From assembly GCF_000004195.4 (NCBI RefSeq), contig NC_030679.2, positions 31,113,712 through 31,177,711 on the forward strand: 64,000 nt of DNA, in the 5' to 3' direction. Positions 21,151-33,096 of the stretch are shown piece after piece. The notes under the pieces were generated by a model, which was given only the letters and a program-made list of their open reading frames with translations, did not search any database and was not told the DNA's origin. Both the position numbers and the translations under genes were made by a program. The DNA comes from Xenopus tropicalis (Eukaryota; Chordata; Amphibia; Anura; Pipidae). Positions within the stretch are counted from its first letter, which is position 1. Each line of letters opens with the position of its first letter.

Positions 21151-21339
21151 CTGTTAAAATGTTTTAACAATTAAAAGCATGCTGACATAGCATCAAGGCT
21201 CAATTCCACATATTGCATATATACTTTTTTTGTACAAAACAGGTGACGAATTCTTAATATACTTAGATATATTGAAAGAAGGCGGCAAATTAAAACACTA
21301 TAACATAAATAATGAAGACCAATTGAAAAGTTGCTGAGA

Positions 21340-21628
21340 ATTGCAGCGAGCGCTTCCTTCTTCCTCTTTCTTCTGCCGGCGAAGTCCCTGGGACGGCGCA
21401 TGCGCAGTAGAGTGAAAAGAAGACTTTGTTGTTAAAGTTCGGCTTTTCACTCTACTGTGCATGCGCAAGCGCGAACAAGGAAGAGGAAGCACTACAGGTA
21501 CCCCAGGCTGGTGCTGTTCTCTCCTAAAAGGGGCACCAGCCCGGTGTACAAGGTAAGCGATTTAAGTCACTTGGGGGTGCCTAACATTTTGGCACCCCCA
21601 AGTGACTTAGCCTTTCCTTCTCCTTTAA
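21340..21628. mobile_element. Foldback MITE (AAGGAGAAGGAAAGG family), left-truncated
   Basis: Matches the right two thirds of 4684-5098: GCGCATGCGCAGTAGAGTG, CCCCAGGCTGGTGCTGTTCT and AAGTCACTTGGGGGTGCC, and ends in CCTTTCCTTCTCCTTTAA. It lies in the intron about 190 bp upstream of the clk4 start-codon exon. Confidence 0.75.
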
Positions 21629-21830
21629 AGTTAACCCACCCCTTTAATTTCTGCACTAATTTCTGTAATTTTATGTTTCTTTGCTGTAAAGTGACCGGCA
21701 AACAGTCACTTTCCTAGAAAGGGAACTGTTGAAAATATTAAACACAGTATTATGAGCCCAATTGGGCCCAATATATGGACGGCCAAATCACGAAGAGATC
21801 TTTGTTTGGTCAGTCAGTAATGAACAGATG

Positions 21831-22413
21831 TTAAAGGAGAACTAAACACTAAAAATAAATATGGCTAAAAATGCCATATTCATATACTGTACTTACTGCA
21901 CCAGCCTAAAGTTTCAGCATCTCTATAACAGCAATGACCCAGGACTTCAAACTCGTAACAGGAGCTCCCCATCTTGGAAAGTGCCTGCATGTGCTCTGGG
22001 CAGCTGTTGAGAAGCTAACTTAGGGGTTGTTGCAAATTATCAAGCAGAAAATGAGGTTGGTCTGTCATATAAGCTGATGCTACAGGGCTGATTATTAAAT
22101 TTCTATTGCTAATTGCACTGGTTTCTGAGCTGCCATGCAGTATTATCTGTATTCATTGTGTCAGCCTTATATTGTGACATTTAAATTCTGTATATACAGT
22201 ACATTGTGAGTGGGTCCCTAAGCTCAGTAAGCGACAGCAGCACAGAGCATGTGCAGTGAATCAGGAAAAAAGAAGATGGGGAGCTACAGGGGCATCTTTC
22301 AGGGCACAGATCTTCCCTGCTAAAGGGCTGTTTGCCTTTGGCTGGTACATAAGCTCAAAACAATGTACAACATTTCTGCCCAACTTCTTTATTTAGCCTT
22401 TAGTTTCCTTTAA
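21831..22413. mobile_element. TTAA-flanked MITE (TTAAAGGAGAACTAAA)
   Basis: Ends TTAAAGGAGAACTAAAC and TTTAGTTTCCTTTAA. Internal blocks AAATATGGCTAAAAATGCC, GCACCAGCCTAAAG and AATGTACAACATTTCTGCCC recur at 27610-27638 plus 28381-28600 and at 33544-34543. In the first clk4 intron. Confidence 0.75.
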
Positions 22414-23139
22414 GGTACATAGCCATTTTCCATTTGTGCTGTGCAACGCAAAAAATAGGCCTTGATCTAGCTGTAAACATCATAAAGCAGGTACAAAAAC
22501 AGAAATCGCAGTTTCCTAATATTCCTTGCTTTTTCCAAAGTTATAGAGGAGTTTTTGAATAATATCATGCTTGAATAGATTATTGTTACAAAAACATACC
22601 AGCCTGCACAATTATACAGAAAGCCATGGCTATTTTGCTTATGGCGCTGGGAAAGGTTTCTGTCCATTTACATTTTCTCCAAATTTAAAACATGGCATCA
22701 AAACACCTAAAACATCACCACCCACAGCTGTCTAAGAGATTCACATGAAAACATCAGCACAGGATATAAATAAAAGAAATCCATCTATGCAGGTGCTTTC
22801 ACACAATTCCCACAGGGCAGCAATATGGGCTATAATATGTGAACCCACTCCATGAGTTATGGCCTCATTGACCAGTTGACAAGTAAGCTTTTTCTTATTT
22901 CAAGCCCTGAGGCTAAGCCCAAATACAGCCATATATTAATGACAAAGTTCATGTGGCCACCTTGCTCCTGGGATTTGTCAAGTACTTGGACATATGTCTA
23001 AAAAGCATAGTACTTTTAACTTAACAAAAGCCATAATATAATAACTCTTTAAAGAGCCGTTTACTGTAACAAAACATAGTTTTAAATGTTAGCAGTGAAG
23101 TTAATTTATTATTGGTGATATACCTGCAAAATGGATCCT

Positions 23140-23646
23140 GCCCCGGGCCTTACTGTGCACTTTCAGGAAATTGCAGCGCCACATATGCCATCCCACTGGC
23201 GATTTAAGGTGGCCATACACGCACCGATATTATCGTACGAAACCTCGTTTCGTACGATAATCGGTGCGTGTATGGTATGTCGGTGAGTCGACCGATATCG
23301 CAGGAAGCTGCTGATATCGGCCGACTCGCCGATCGGCCAGGTTAGAAAATTTTGATCGGGCGCCATAGAAGGCGCCTGACCAAAATTCTCCCTTCAGAGC
23401 TGAATCGGCAGAAGGAGGTAGAAATCCTATTGTTTCTACCTCCTTACCTGCCGATTCAGCCCTGAATGGTGTGTGGCGGATCTGACGATGTTTCGTGCGA
23501 CCGATGGTCCTACGAAACATCGTCGGATCGCCACATGTATGGCCAGCTTTACACTCAAGCCGGTGGGATGGTATATCAGGAAGATTAGTCACCTGCAACA
23601 AGGGAGATTTGTCGTGGGTGACATCTCTCCGTCTACCACGGCCCTT
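23140..23646. mobile_element. Older GGGCTCTGG-type MITE split by a younger insertion
   Basis: The left piece has CAGCGCCACATATGCCATCC and the right piece has CCGGTGGGATGGTATATCAG and GAAGATTAGTCACC. They are the two arms of the 13737-14073 family, interrupted at 23207-23548 by another MITE. Confidence 0.65.
23207..23548. mobile_element. Harbinger-like MITE (AGGTGGCCATACACGC), 342 bp
   Basis: Ends AGGTGGCCATACACGCAC and GTATGGCCAGCT. TTA flanks both sides (23204-23206 and 23549-23551). Inside are nested palindromes TCGTACGAAACCTCGTTTCG and GCGCCATAGAAGGCGC. The copy at 30733-31074 has the same 342-bp length. Confidence 0.9.
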
Positions 23647-24187
23647 AATGTAGTCTGGTGAAATACTTAAATTTAGGGTTGTACTGTATTGTTAAAATGT
23701 TTTGCATAAACAATGATAACTATGAAAAGGTGGCTATACACCATAAACTTGCCTTGTGTCATCAAAGCAGACATTCCCTGATTTGAATTGGCTATTTCGG
23801 ATCTTTTTGCTCTGGGCCAACAATCAGATCATATTGATGATGGACCCAAGAAAGACCCATACTGACTCACCAATATGGTCCCATAAGGACAAAGACAAAA
23901 GTTTTGAACATCCAGTAAAATATATCATTATAAACAATGCTTAGTAATGTCATCAGCTATAGTCTTTGTTTAGTGATGATTTATGCCACAACATACTAAA
24001 ACTAGAGTGCCATAAAAAATCGTTGTCTCTGAGTTTAATGATTTGTATAAAAGCAATGGTGCTTTTATATAGTAATGAAACTCCTTGTTGACTTTGAATC
24101 CTTTCTTCCTAATAGAGGTACATTATTCCCTGAATAAAACACTGCTTAGTAATGTCATCAGCTATAATTGTGCTTAGTGATGTCTTA

Positions 24188-24504
24188 GGGCTCTGGCACA
24201 CGGGGAGATTAGTCGCCCGCGGCAAAACTCCCTGTTCGCGGGCGACTAATCTCCCCGAGTTGCCTACCCCTGCCATCCCACCTGCGAACATGTAAGTCGC
24301 CGGCGGGATGTCAGACGCGGCGGGGCGATTTCAGGAAATCGCTGAAAAAGAATCGCGAGTCTTTTTCGGCGATTTGCGCGAAATCGCGCCGCCGACTTAC
24401 ATGTTCGCCGGTGGGATGGCAGGGGTAGGCAACTCGGGGAGATTAGTCGCCCGTGAACAGGGAGTTTTGCCGCGGGCGACTAATCTCCCCGTGTGCCAGA
24501 GCCC
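24188..24504. mobile_element. Harbinger-like MITE (GGGCTCTGGCACAC), 317 bp
   Basis: Ends GGGCTCTGGCACACGGGGAG and its complement, with TTA on both sides (24185-24187 and 24505-24507). Almost fully foldback, including CCGCGGGCGACTAATCTCC. In the first clk4 intron. Confidence 0.9.
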
Positions 24505-25301
24505 TTATGTCACAACTCGCTGACATGCGCGTGAAGCTAAATATTACATCTCCTATTATAAAATACATGGTATAGGGGGTCATTTACAAACTCAAGTGTA
24601 GTATGGAAAGTACAATTTTGGATGCAACTTGCCATGTTTATTACCCACAATGCAGTGTTTTCCCCCACAATTCCAGGGTCACTGGGCCCATGCGAGTCAG
24701 TTGGACTGAAGTGCCTCAGTGGCATCAATGTGCTCTCCATTCCAATTGTAGTTAATGAGCTGTATATAATTGGCCTGTGGTCTTATCCCTCTATATAGCC
24801 TGTTAACTCTTCACTGATTTCTCTAATCCTTATGTGTGTAACAGGGGGCATGTTATTCCGTCATTAACTCGCACAAGGCATTATACATATAAAAACCCCC
24901 ACACAGATAAATAATTCATGCATTCCACATGCAAACACTAAATAATCCCTTCAACAAAACCGATAAATAGAACTTCATGGCAACTGCCATTACGCACCAC
25001 ACAGTTTACTGCAGGGACGAGAGGAAATCGCTATAAGAAAATTACTATGTGGAAACATTTACATAACTCCCCGGCAAAGTCGCTACAGAATCGCAATATC
25101 ATTCGCTTTTCACACAATACCCCCTGGCACACTGACACCACCCGTGACTTGTTCTTTTCTCTCCGTACAAACAGCAGCTGGGAAGCTGTGCCGCCATTAC
25201 GCGAGAGGGCAAAGGCGGACATAATCCCCAAAGCTGGAAACTAAAGGCCGAGTGCCTATAATGATGCGCTGTGGTATAACCGGGCGAACCGGCAACATTA
25301 C

Positions 25302-25480
25302 CTCCAACCGCAACACCAATTGTGTTGATGCCGCCTCAAATTGCATTCGAAGTCCTTCACTGCTAATGCTGAAAATGGCGCAAGCGAAATAATGTTTTGG
25401 CAAATAAGCCAAACAGCGTAATTACGTAACGATGGATTTCCAACACCTACGCTCAGAAACATCCAGAACAGCTACGTAGC
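25302..25480 (-). other. Candidate noncoding exon 1 of clk4
   Basis: A CpG-containing block reads leftward GCGCCATTTTCAGCATTAGC and continues to GGTTGGAG followed by a donor-like GTAATG (donor begins at 25301). It lies about 4.2 kb upstream of the ATG exon, which starts right after an acceptor and so needs an upstream exon. The upper boundary is a guess. Confidence 0.4.
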
Positions 25481-25580
25481 ACTGGAGCTTTAGCGCCCTC
25501 TTCAGCCTATACGCCACCGCGCAGGCTCCTTTTTCCTCAAAGTTGCACTAGCGCGTTATTATAGTTGTTTATGTGTTTGA
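25400..25580 (-). promoter_or_regulatory. Candidate clk4 promoter
   Basis: This patch has more CpG than its surroundings, with GCGCG and CACCGCGCAGG, and a palindromic TTACGTAA near 25421. It is the only CpG-rich, repeat-free patch upstream of the clk4 start codon, and is assigned by position. Confidence 0.45.
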
Positions 25581-25707
25581 CGTTTAGCCACAATCTGCTT
25601 TTATGGTTCCCCACAATTTGACGAAATATATTGTTTTTCTGTTCATATTTTCCCATTTGTTTTATCTGTCTTCCAATTCAAAAAAAACTTTTAAGAGTTA
25701 GTGTCCA

Positions 25708-25975
25708 TCAACCCCTTGGATGTTGCTCTCAGTGCCCCCAAACCAGGGAGTTATTTTTGAATTCCTGACTTGGGGGCAAGTTTTGGTTGAATAAAAACAA
25801 GATTTACTACCAAATAAAGCCCCCTGTAAGCTGATAGTGTGCATAGAGGCTGCCTAATAGCCAATCACAGCCCTTATTTGGCGCCTCCATGAACTTTTAT
25901 GATGCTTGTGTTGCTCTCCAAGTCTTTTTACATTTGACTGTGGCTCACGAGTAAGAAAGGTTGGGGATCCCTGAC
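25708..25975. mobile_element. hAT-type MITE (CAGTGATCCCCAACC family), left-truncated
   Basis: Starts within the element at CAACCCCTTGGATGTTGCTC and runs to the intact right end GGTTGGGGATCCCTG. It lies just upstream of the clk4 promoter patch. Confidence 0.8.
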
Positions 25976-25977
25976 TT

Positions 25978-26165
25978 AGACTGTAAGCTCTATGGGCCAG
26001 GAACCTCCTACCCAATGTGCCTTTTACTACATATTCAGTTGCATAACTACTATATAGCAGAGACCAGAGGCCTATGATGCTGGTCCTCTCTGTGTATACT
26101 TTTGTACACTGATTTACAGCACTGAGTATTTTAGCACTTTATAAATCAAGTTGTACATACATACT
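25978..26165. mobile_element. LINE/L2-like 3' tail
   Basis: Reads AGACTGTAAGCTCTATGGGC at the start and AGCACTTTATAAATCAAG near the end, followed by TACATACATAC. Related to 8334-8486 and 54750-54905. Confidence 0.55.
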
Positions 26166-26227
26166 TATTTACAGCACTGCTAAATCTAAGCATCACATTT
26201 TCCCAATGTATTTCTGCTATCAGAGGC

Positions 26228-26345
26228 ACTGAGTTGAGAAACCCGCCTCAGGTGGTAGCCCCCCAAAGTGTGAGGGTGGGGGGCTTAGCATCTCAGGAGC
26301 CACCTCATGCGGATTAGGGGTCAGTAACACCCCTGGCTGTTACAA
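26228..26345. repeat. Small foldback repeat
   Basis: CCGCCTCAGGTGGTAGCC is met by the inverted CCACCTCATGCGG, with complementary CCCCCC and GGGGGG tracts between. It is probably a short MITE; its ends are not clear. Confidence 0.45.
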
Positions 26346-26579
26346 AGCACTAATGACTATATTTTGTTTGCAGTCAGCAATAAACCTTTGAAGCAGTTAC
26401 ACTGCATTGTTTGCTCTCCTCATCAAGGTTATTTTTTTTCCCTTTTTTCATCTCTTAATTAAACCAGCAGATAAAGGGGATGGGATTGTAATACTGAATT
26501 GTAACTATTGATCATTGTAGAAAAGGGTTGAAGAACATAGAGGAAGATAAGAAGTGATCCAGAAAAAATTTCAGAGTAA

Positions 26580-26779
26580 AGCTGGCCATACACGCACCGG
26601 TTATATCATACGAAACCTCGTTTCAATCAGGGCTGAATTGGCAGTAGGAGGTAGAAACCTATTGTTTCTACCTCCTTATCTGCCGTTTCAGCGCTGAACG
26701 GTTAGTGGCTGATTGAACGATCTTTTGTGTGACCAATTGTTGCACGAAAAATCGCAAATCGCCACGTGTGTGGCCACCT
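26580..26779. mobile_element. Harbinger-like MITE (AGCTGGCCATACACGC), internally deleted
   Basis: Ends AGCTGGCCATACACGCAC and GTGTGGCCACCT with TAA on both sides (26577-26579 and 26780-26782). At 200 bp it lacks part of the interior of the 342-bp copies. Confidence 0.88.
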
Positions 26780-26871
26780 TAAGTTGGATGAAGTATTAAA
26801 AACAAATAAAACAAATCAATTAGTAGAGAAGAGAGGGTATAATAGGTGCTGGGCGTTTGGATCACATATAG

Positions 26872-27179
26872 CAGGGATCCCCAACCTTTCTTACTCCTCA
26901 GCCACAGTCAAATGTAAAAAGACTTGGAGAGCAACACAAGCATCATAAGACTTCATGGAGGTGCCAAATAAGGGCTGTGATTGGCTATTAGGCAGCCTCT
27001 ATGCACACTATCAGCTTACAGGGGGCTTTATTTGGTAGTAAATCTTGTTTTTATTCAACCAAAACTTGCCATCAGGTCAGGAATTCAAAAATAATGACCT
27101 GGTTTGGGGGAACTGAGATCAACATCCAAGGGGTTGGTGAGCAACATGTTGCCCCCGAGCCACTGGTTGGGGATCACTG
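26872..27179. mobile_element. hAT-type MITE with perfect 8-bp target duplication
   Basis: Ends CAGGGATCCCCAACC and GGTTGGGGATCACTG. Flanking 8-mers ACATATAG (26864-26871 and 27180-27187) are identical. Reverse orientation relative to 5309-5603. The exact duplication defines the family as hAT-like. Confidence 0.93.
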
Positions 27180-27599
27180 ACATATAGGGTTAGCACTACA
27201 GGGTGGGGACTTTCTTCCTAATGTCTCTTACCGAATGGCACATTTTTATACACTGTAAAATTGTATTAATCTGCTCTAATACATTCAGTGTGATTGCTTT
27301 GCCTTGCTATTGGAGATGATGCATTCTTCTGAAGGCTTTTCAAATCCCCCTCCCCTTCACTTGATTTCCGATGACATATTGTCACCTCAAGGTCACTCAT
27401 TAGCTTCCCTCAAAGGATCCATTATGTACCTGTGTATAGTGCTCATATATAAACGGGAGTGCTTTACCCTTTGAGATCAAATCTCCAGTCTTTTTAATTG
27501 CCCATCTGTGCTCATGTATTTTAGTGGTTAAAGTTATTATGATAGAAATACATTTGTTCAAGTTAATGCTAAACCCTAAAAACAAATATCCCTAGAAAT

Positions 27600-28600
27600 A
27601 CTGTTTCTTTATATACCGAAGGAAGTGCACCAGCCTAAAGCTGGCCATACACGCACTGATAATATCGTACGAAACCTCGTTTCGTACGACATTCGGTGCG
27701 TGTATGGCAAGTCGGCGAGTGGACCGATATCGCAGGAGGTTGCTGATATCGGTCGACTCGCCGATCGGGCCAGTTAAAAGATTTTGATCGGGCGCCATAG
27801 AAGGCGCCTGACCAAAATCTGCCTTCAGCGCTGAATCGGCAGAAGGAGGTAGAAATCGTATTGTTCCTACCTCCTTATCTGCCTGTTTCAGCCCTGAAGG
27901 TTAGTGGCGGATCTGACGATCTTTCGTGGTCGCACAAAAGATCGCAAATCGCCACATGTGTGGGGGAGATTTACTAATGGGGAGATTTACTAATCCACGA
28001 ATGGTCCGAAGGCATCCGAATGCGTTTTTTTCGTAATAATCGGTATTTTTGTGACTTTTTCGTCGCCGTTGCAACTTTTTCATATGTTCCACGACTTTTT
28101 CATCGTCGTCGCAACTTTTTCGTATATTTTCCGCGACTTTTTCGTCGCTGTCGTGAAAAAATCGGATTGTTTTTTTCCGCCGTTTACAATCGCTCAATAA
28201 GAAAAAATTGCGGCAGCGACGAAATAGTTGCGCAAAATACGATAAAGTCGCGGCGGCAACGAAAAAGTCACGACAAATATGAAAAAATCTCGACGGTGAC
28301 GAAAAAGTCGCAAAATTTTCGTTTCCAATCCGATTTTTTTCCTTTCGGGATTTGGATTCGTGGATTAGTAAATCTCACCCTAAGGGTTCAGTATCTCTAT
28401 AATAATAATAATCCAGGGCTTTAAGGTGGTCACAGGAGTTCCCAAACTTGGATTTTGCGTGTCAGTGACATGCACATGCTCAGTGTGCTCTGGGCGGCTT
28501 TTGCGAAGTAAGGTGTAGGGGTCGTTGCAAATGATTAAGACAAAAATATTCGCCTATCATAGAAGCTGATGCTACAAGGCTGATTATTAATTGGGTCACT
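27600..28600. mobile_element. TTAA-type MITE split by a composite insertion
   Basis: The left piece (TATATACCGAAG ... GCACCAGCCTAA, to 27638) continues at 28381 (TAAGGGTTCAGTATCTC, then CACAGGAGTTCCCAAACTTG). These are contiguous in the copy at 33544-34543. The 742-bp insert between them is flanked by TAA on both sides. Outer limits are approximate. Confidence 0.7.
27639..28380. mobile_element. Composite of two fused MITEs
   Basis: The left part (27639 to about 27962) is the AGCTGGCCATACACGC family but stops at CGCCACATGTGTG without its right end. It passes into GGGGAGATTTACTAAT and a foldback element rich in TTTTTCGTCGC and its complement. The right part ends GATTAGTAAATCTCACCC. TAA flanks the whole unit (27636-27638 and 28381-28383), so the fused unit may have moved as one. 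Confidence 0.75.
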
Positions 28601-30729
28601 TTAGGGTCAGACTGGCTCACCAGCATACCAGAAAGTATTTCAGTGGGCCCCAGTCCTGCTGCCTGCCACCCACTAGGGACCTTGGCTGAAGTGTGCGGTG
28701 GGATGGTAATTGCAGGGGTGGGGCCGTTTGGTTAACACGTGGTGTTGGAAGGATCTATGAGGAGGGCAGATTCCCCAGAAGGCCTGAATGACTTCACTCC
28801 AACACTGCTTTTAGCTTACTCTATTCCCTCTGCTCTCTGTCCCAAGTTCCTGCTCCAGTACTGTTCCTGCCCCATGCTACCTAGTCTTCCTGCTCCTATT
28901 TGTCCTGTTCCTGACTGGGCACAATAGTCCTTGCCGTAAGGACTCACCACCCATCTAATCCCTTAGGGTAATGTCCTGCAGAGAGATTAGTCACCTATGA
29001 TAGATCTCTCCTACTGCAATCAACTTATTTCTTCAATATGCCGTTCTGTCAGCAACAAAGGGAATCACTGGTGGAAAGGCCTACGTATCACTTCAGTTTT
29101 CCAAAGTTGCATGGATTTCTGCTGATTAGTAGCGTCAGTGACCCCTTTGGAAAGCTGGAAATAGGATGAAGAAGATGGCAATTAACTTAAGAATAAATAT
29201 GAAAACCAACTGCAAGGTTGCTAGGACTAGGACATTATATAAAATACAAAAATTGATCATAAAGGTCAGCTTTATAAGGAACATACTGTATTTATGTCAC
29301 CCTGAGGGAGATGCCCTGCCTAAAATGTTTAATGGAAGACTATTGAACATGCCAGACAACCTGCTGTTTGTGGAAAAACAGTCATGAAGTGCTTGGTGTG
29401 GAGGCTATAGTGTGTGCCTGTAACAGTACCTAACATGATAACACTAATGGTCTCTCTTTTCTGATGTTTGGAAGAGAACCTTGGCCACCTGTTGAATTGC
29501 AGATAGATGTTTCCCTTAATGCTTTATTAAGATCAGCACACCTTTGTGGCTTCAGTGTTGGTGAGCACAGATGTGGCTCAGAATGGCACAATTCTTTCTT
29601 TTAATTTGCAAACTCTTGCCATCACACTTTTGGAATTCGTCTTGTGTGTCAAAGGCTGAACTATACCATGCCCAGACAGTCCATCATATTTATTCAGTCA
29701 ATATGATACCAGTACTTGCACTAATAGGAATAAACTATTATATGCCTTGTTCAGTATCCTTAACTACATTACATAAAATAATCGGTTTTAAGATAGAAAA
29801 ATACAATACAAAAATCCAATAGATGTAAATATAGCAGTGCTACATTTATTGGTTGCAGATAAAAATTAAAAATTCAACAAAAATATGCATACCATACCAA
29901 ACTGACCAAAGGTACTTTCCCGTGCCACATGGCCCCCATGCTCTGCCCTCCTTACAAATTTTGCACCATTGGATGCTTCATCAGAGGAGGTGATTGTTTC
30001 TCTTCAGATAGTATTTACATTAGTGGACCCTGAGACGGGCCCGGAAGACCTTTTAAAGAAAAACTAAATACAAAGTCATACGTAATATTTACAACCTCTA
30101 CAGATAAATTAGATTACATTTTGATTGCTCCCAGGGGTCAACTGTTTCATTAATACTTCTTAATACTACTCTCTTTGGGAGCAGCAGAAGGGATTTAGCT
30201 CATTTCATTTCTCAATGTGCCCACCCGTGTCCTGTATGTGTTCTGTGCATAAGGTTTGTGCAGGCGTCCATTCAGTGAATTCATATTCAGTGATGATTGG
30301 CAAGCTATGCATGCTATCTATATAGCATAATCTATTGCTGAGGATATCAAAGAAGGTGATTATCAGTAATGAGCAAAGATCAGAGATACACTATGAACTT
30401 TCTGTGAGTACATTGGGGACTTCTTTACACTGTGGTTTGGGAGGGTAAAGGTCCCTTGATTAATAACTAATACTGATGGAAAAAGGTAGACCTTGCTGTA
30501 TTGCCTTGCTATGGTTCTTTATGTTATTGTCACCACAGAGAGGCTGGAGATGCACACCCCAGTGTCTGAGCAACATTTTGCTGCTCAGTATTACTCCTAT
30601 AGGTTCTGTAAAGTGTTTGCCCTGTTGCAGCTGCCAAAATAGGTTTTACCTTTCTTAGACCAACAGCCAAAAAGTATACTCTAAAGTGTAATCCAGTAGG
30701 TGAGTGGGTTTTTAAATTTACCAGAGCTC
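28601..30729. other. Intergenic DNA between clk4 and adamts2
   Basis: Holds a frog-type repeat starting GGGTCAGACTGGCTCACCAG (28614) and an old, degraded MITE resembling the GAGATTAGTCACC family (28961-29150). No exon-like ORF is supported; the longest frames have no recognisable similarity. Confidence 0.4.
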
Positions 30730-30732
30730 TAA

Positions 30733-31074
30733 AGGTGGCCATACACGCACCGATATTATCGTACGAAACCTCGTTTCGTACGATAATCGGTGCGTGTATG
30801 GCATGTCAGCGAGCCGACCGATATCGCAGGAAGCTGCTGAAATCGGTCGGCTCGCCGATCGGCCAAGTTAGAAAATTTTGATCGGGCGCCATAGAAGGCG
30901 CCTGACCAAAATTCTCCCTTCAGAGCTGAATCGGCAGAAGGAGGTAGAAATCCTATTGTTTCTACCTCCTTACCTGCCGATTCAGCCCTGAATGGTGTGT
31001 GGCGGATCTGACGATGTTTCGTGCGACCGACGGTCGTACGAAACATCGTGAGATCGCCACGTGTATGGCCAGCT
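30733..31074. mobile_element. Harbinger-like MITE (AGGTGGCCATACACGC), 342 bp
   Basis: Ends AGGTGGCCATACACGCAC and GTGTATGGCCAGCT with TAA on both sides (30730-30732 and 31075-31077). Very close to the copy at 23207-23548 over its whole length, so both are likely young. Confidence 0.92.
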
Positions 31075-31473
31075 TAAGTTAGAAGCTACACAGTGAGTGT
31101 TGTTAGAAGTGAAAGAGAAGTTTTTCATGGAAAGATTAAGTGGTAAAATGTTAAAAAGAAAAAGCATTTGGCAGTGCTGTCTGCATTCTTTGAGTGAGAT
31201 AGCAGTAAGTGAAATGAACCAGTTGGCTACTTGTCCTTGTGTTTTTTATAGTGCTGATAGGGAATAACTGCTTTTTGTTCTTAAGATTATGTTGGTGGTG
31301 GAGGAATTTATTGAATCCAGAACTGTATTACCTGTTAATTCTGGTTTGTTTCTTACTCTAGTTTACTTGCTTATTAGTATTAGCACCTTGTTTATTCAAA
31401 AGGTTGCAGGCTTTAGGTTTTGTGAATATAAAGACATTAGTTGGTTCAAGAATAAAATTTTAAATGGTAGAGT

Positions 31474-31864
31474 GAATTATTTGCTATGTAAACAGTGTAA
31501 TTTAGAAATAAAAAAAAGGCAAAATTTTCATCCCTTGAGCTAATGCCCTTTTTATGCAAGACAGTACCTTATTTGCTATAGTAGCCACTGAATGACACTG
31601 TCTGAAATTAGACAACTTGTTATCTACAAAAATCCCCAGATCGTTCTCAGTTAAAGGACAGGTTAACCCAAAAATAATGTTTTACCTAACTGAAGAAAAC
31701 ATAATTCTAAGCAACTTTGCAATATACATTCATTATAAAATTGTAATGTTTTTTAAGTTATGTTTATACATTATTACCGTTAAAAGCAGTGTTTGTCTGT
31801 CCTTTTCTATTCTCTGCCCTGGTCAATTATTGGCTTTGTAAACAGTGTAATTTAGAAATAAAAA
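31474..31864. repeat. 40-bp direct repeats around a LINE-like fragment
   Basis: TGTAAACAGTGTAATTTAGA and flanking bases occur at 31474-31514 and 31823-31864 with a few differences. The DNA between holds a piece reading ACTTGTTATCTACAAAAATC and CCCAGATCGTTCTCAG, the wording of vertebrate CR1/L2-type 3' regions, then a TTAAAGGACAGGTTAACCC repeat. Confidence 0.5.
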
Positions 31865-33096
31865 GTATACTACAAATATCATTACAGTATCCCTGTAAGG
31901 AAACCCCCCAACATCCTGCTATTAATTTTTTTATAACCGAAAACCTAATATAAAACAGTGTTAGAATTTTGCAACTGCTAACATTGTTGCATAACTACAA
32001 ATCATTTTATCTGTAATTTTATGCAGTTTTTTCCTTTTTAAAGAACAGAAATAATATTCACTAATATTAATTCATCTCCTTTGCCAAAACCAAATGATAC
32101 CCTGCCCTTATAATCCATCTATATTATGTCACTAACATTTTTTTAAACAGTATGATCTACTCCTTCATGTTCCAGGTTCCCTCCCTCTGTCTTTTGTGCA
32201 CAATCCAACAAATTGTTTTGTGGTTCTGTCAATCTCCACAACCACCATTAATCTTTGTTCAGCTCTCTAACAACCCTTCCTGCTGTACTTGTGGCCAGTT
32301 AGATTAAAGCAGAAGTGTGTGGTGCTTGGATTTGTGCCTGACAGTGAAGGTACTTTGAGTTTTGTGAATGTGCTGGTGGTGTAGCTGGTAATGGAGGTGA
32401 TAGTAAGTCAGATGGACTTGGATTAGTGAAGGTGCTGGTAGTTAAACCAAACAATGAAGGTACTATGGAATGTCTGAATAGGGGGCCAGGATGTTATTAT
32501 GCTACTGGTGAAATAAGAGAGTGGACCTGTTTCCTATGTGCCAAAACTTGGAAAAATTATTGTCAGGTTTTCCAGTCCTATTACTTAGAACCTTCATCAG
32601 TTTTGATTCAGAGCTTTGAGTAAACAAGTCAGAGGTGTTGAAACTAAGTAAATCACAGACCTCACTCCTGCCATGTGTTTATTGACATTGTTTTTAGAAT
32701 TACTGAAACTGCACTGTGTGTAAACATTTACTTATGTCATGGTGGTTACCGGTACTTGCCTTTTTGGAGGTCAAAACCAAGTTCTTGTTATTGTATTGGC
32801 TATAAAGACTTGAACTTTCACAGCTGGTGTTTTAGAAAGAGAATATAGACTTTTTGTTCAAACTCTGCACAGTTGAGTTGAGGCGGACCCACACCTCAGT
32901 ACTACTGACTACTGCCCCCTCTCAAATGCAACATAAGTACCTGAAATCACCTCTGGTAATTTTTTATTGTATTGTTCATCTTATATTTTAGAGCTTAAAA
33001 TGGTGAGTGGAGTGTCAAAGCCACCTCAATAATGAAGATATATGGCTGCAGTGGAAGGAGAGAAAGGGGAATCCTGGAACAATATTAGATGTACAA
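31865..33096. other. Intergenic DNA, nothing recognised
   Basis: No gene, RNA or well-bounded repeat is visible. AT-rich in the first half. Confidence 0.4.

Noticed and set aside
20949..21170. 73-codon minus-strand frame over the clk4 start exon
   Set aside because: It is in a different frame from the real exon, whose ATG at 21150 follows a good acceptor and gives the CLK N-terminus.
27901..28424. Lys/Arg-rich frames on both strands
   Set aside because: They come from TTTTTCGTCGC foldback DNA of a MITE.
30756..31046. 96-codon frame shared with 23230-23601
   Set aside because: Both are the minus strand of the 342-bp MITE. There are no domains and no exon context.
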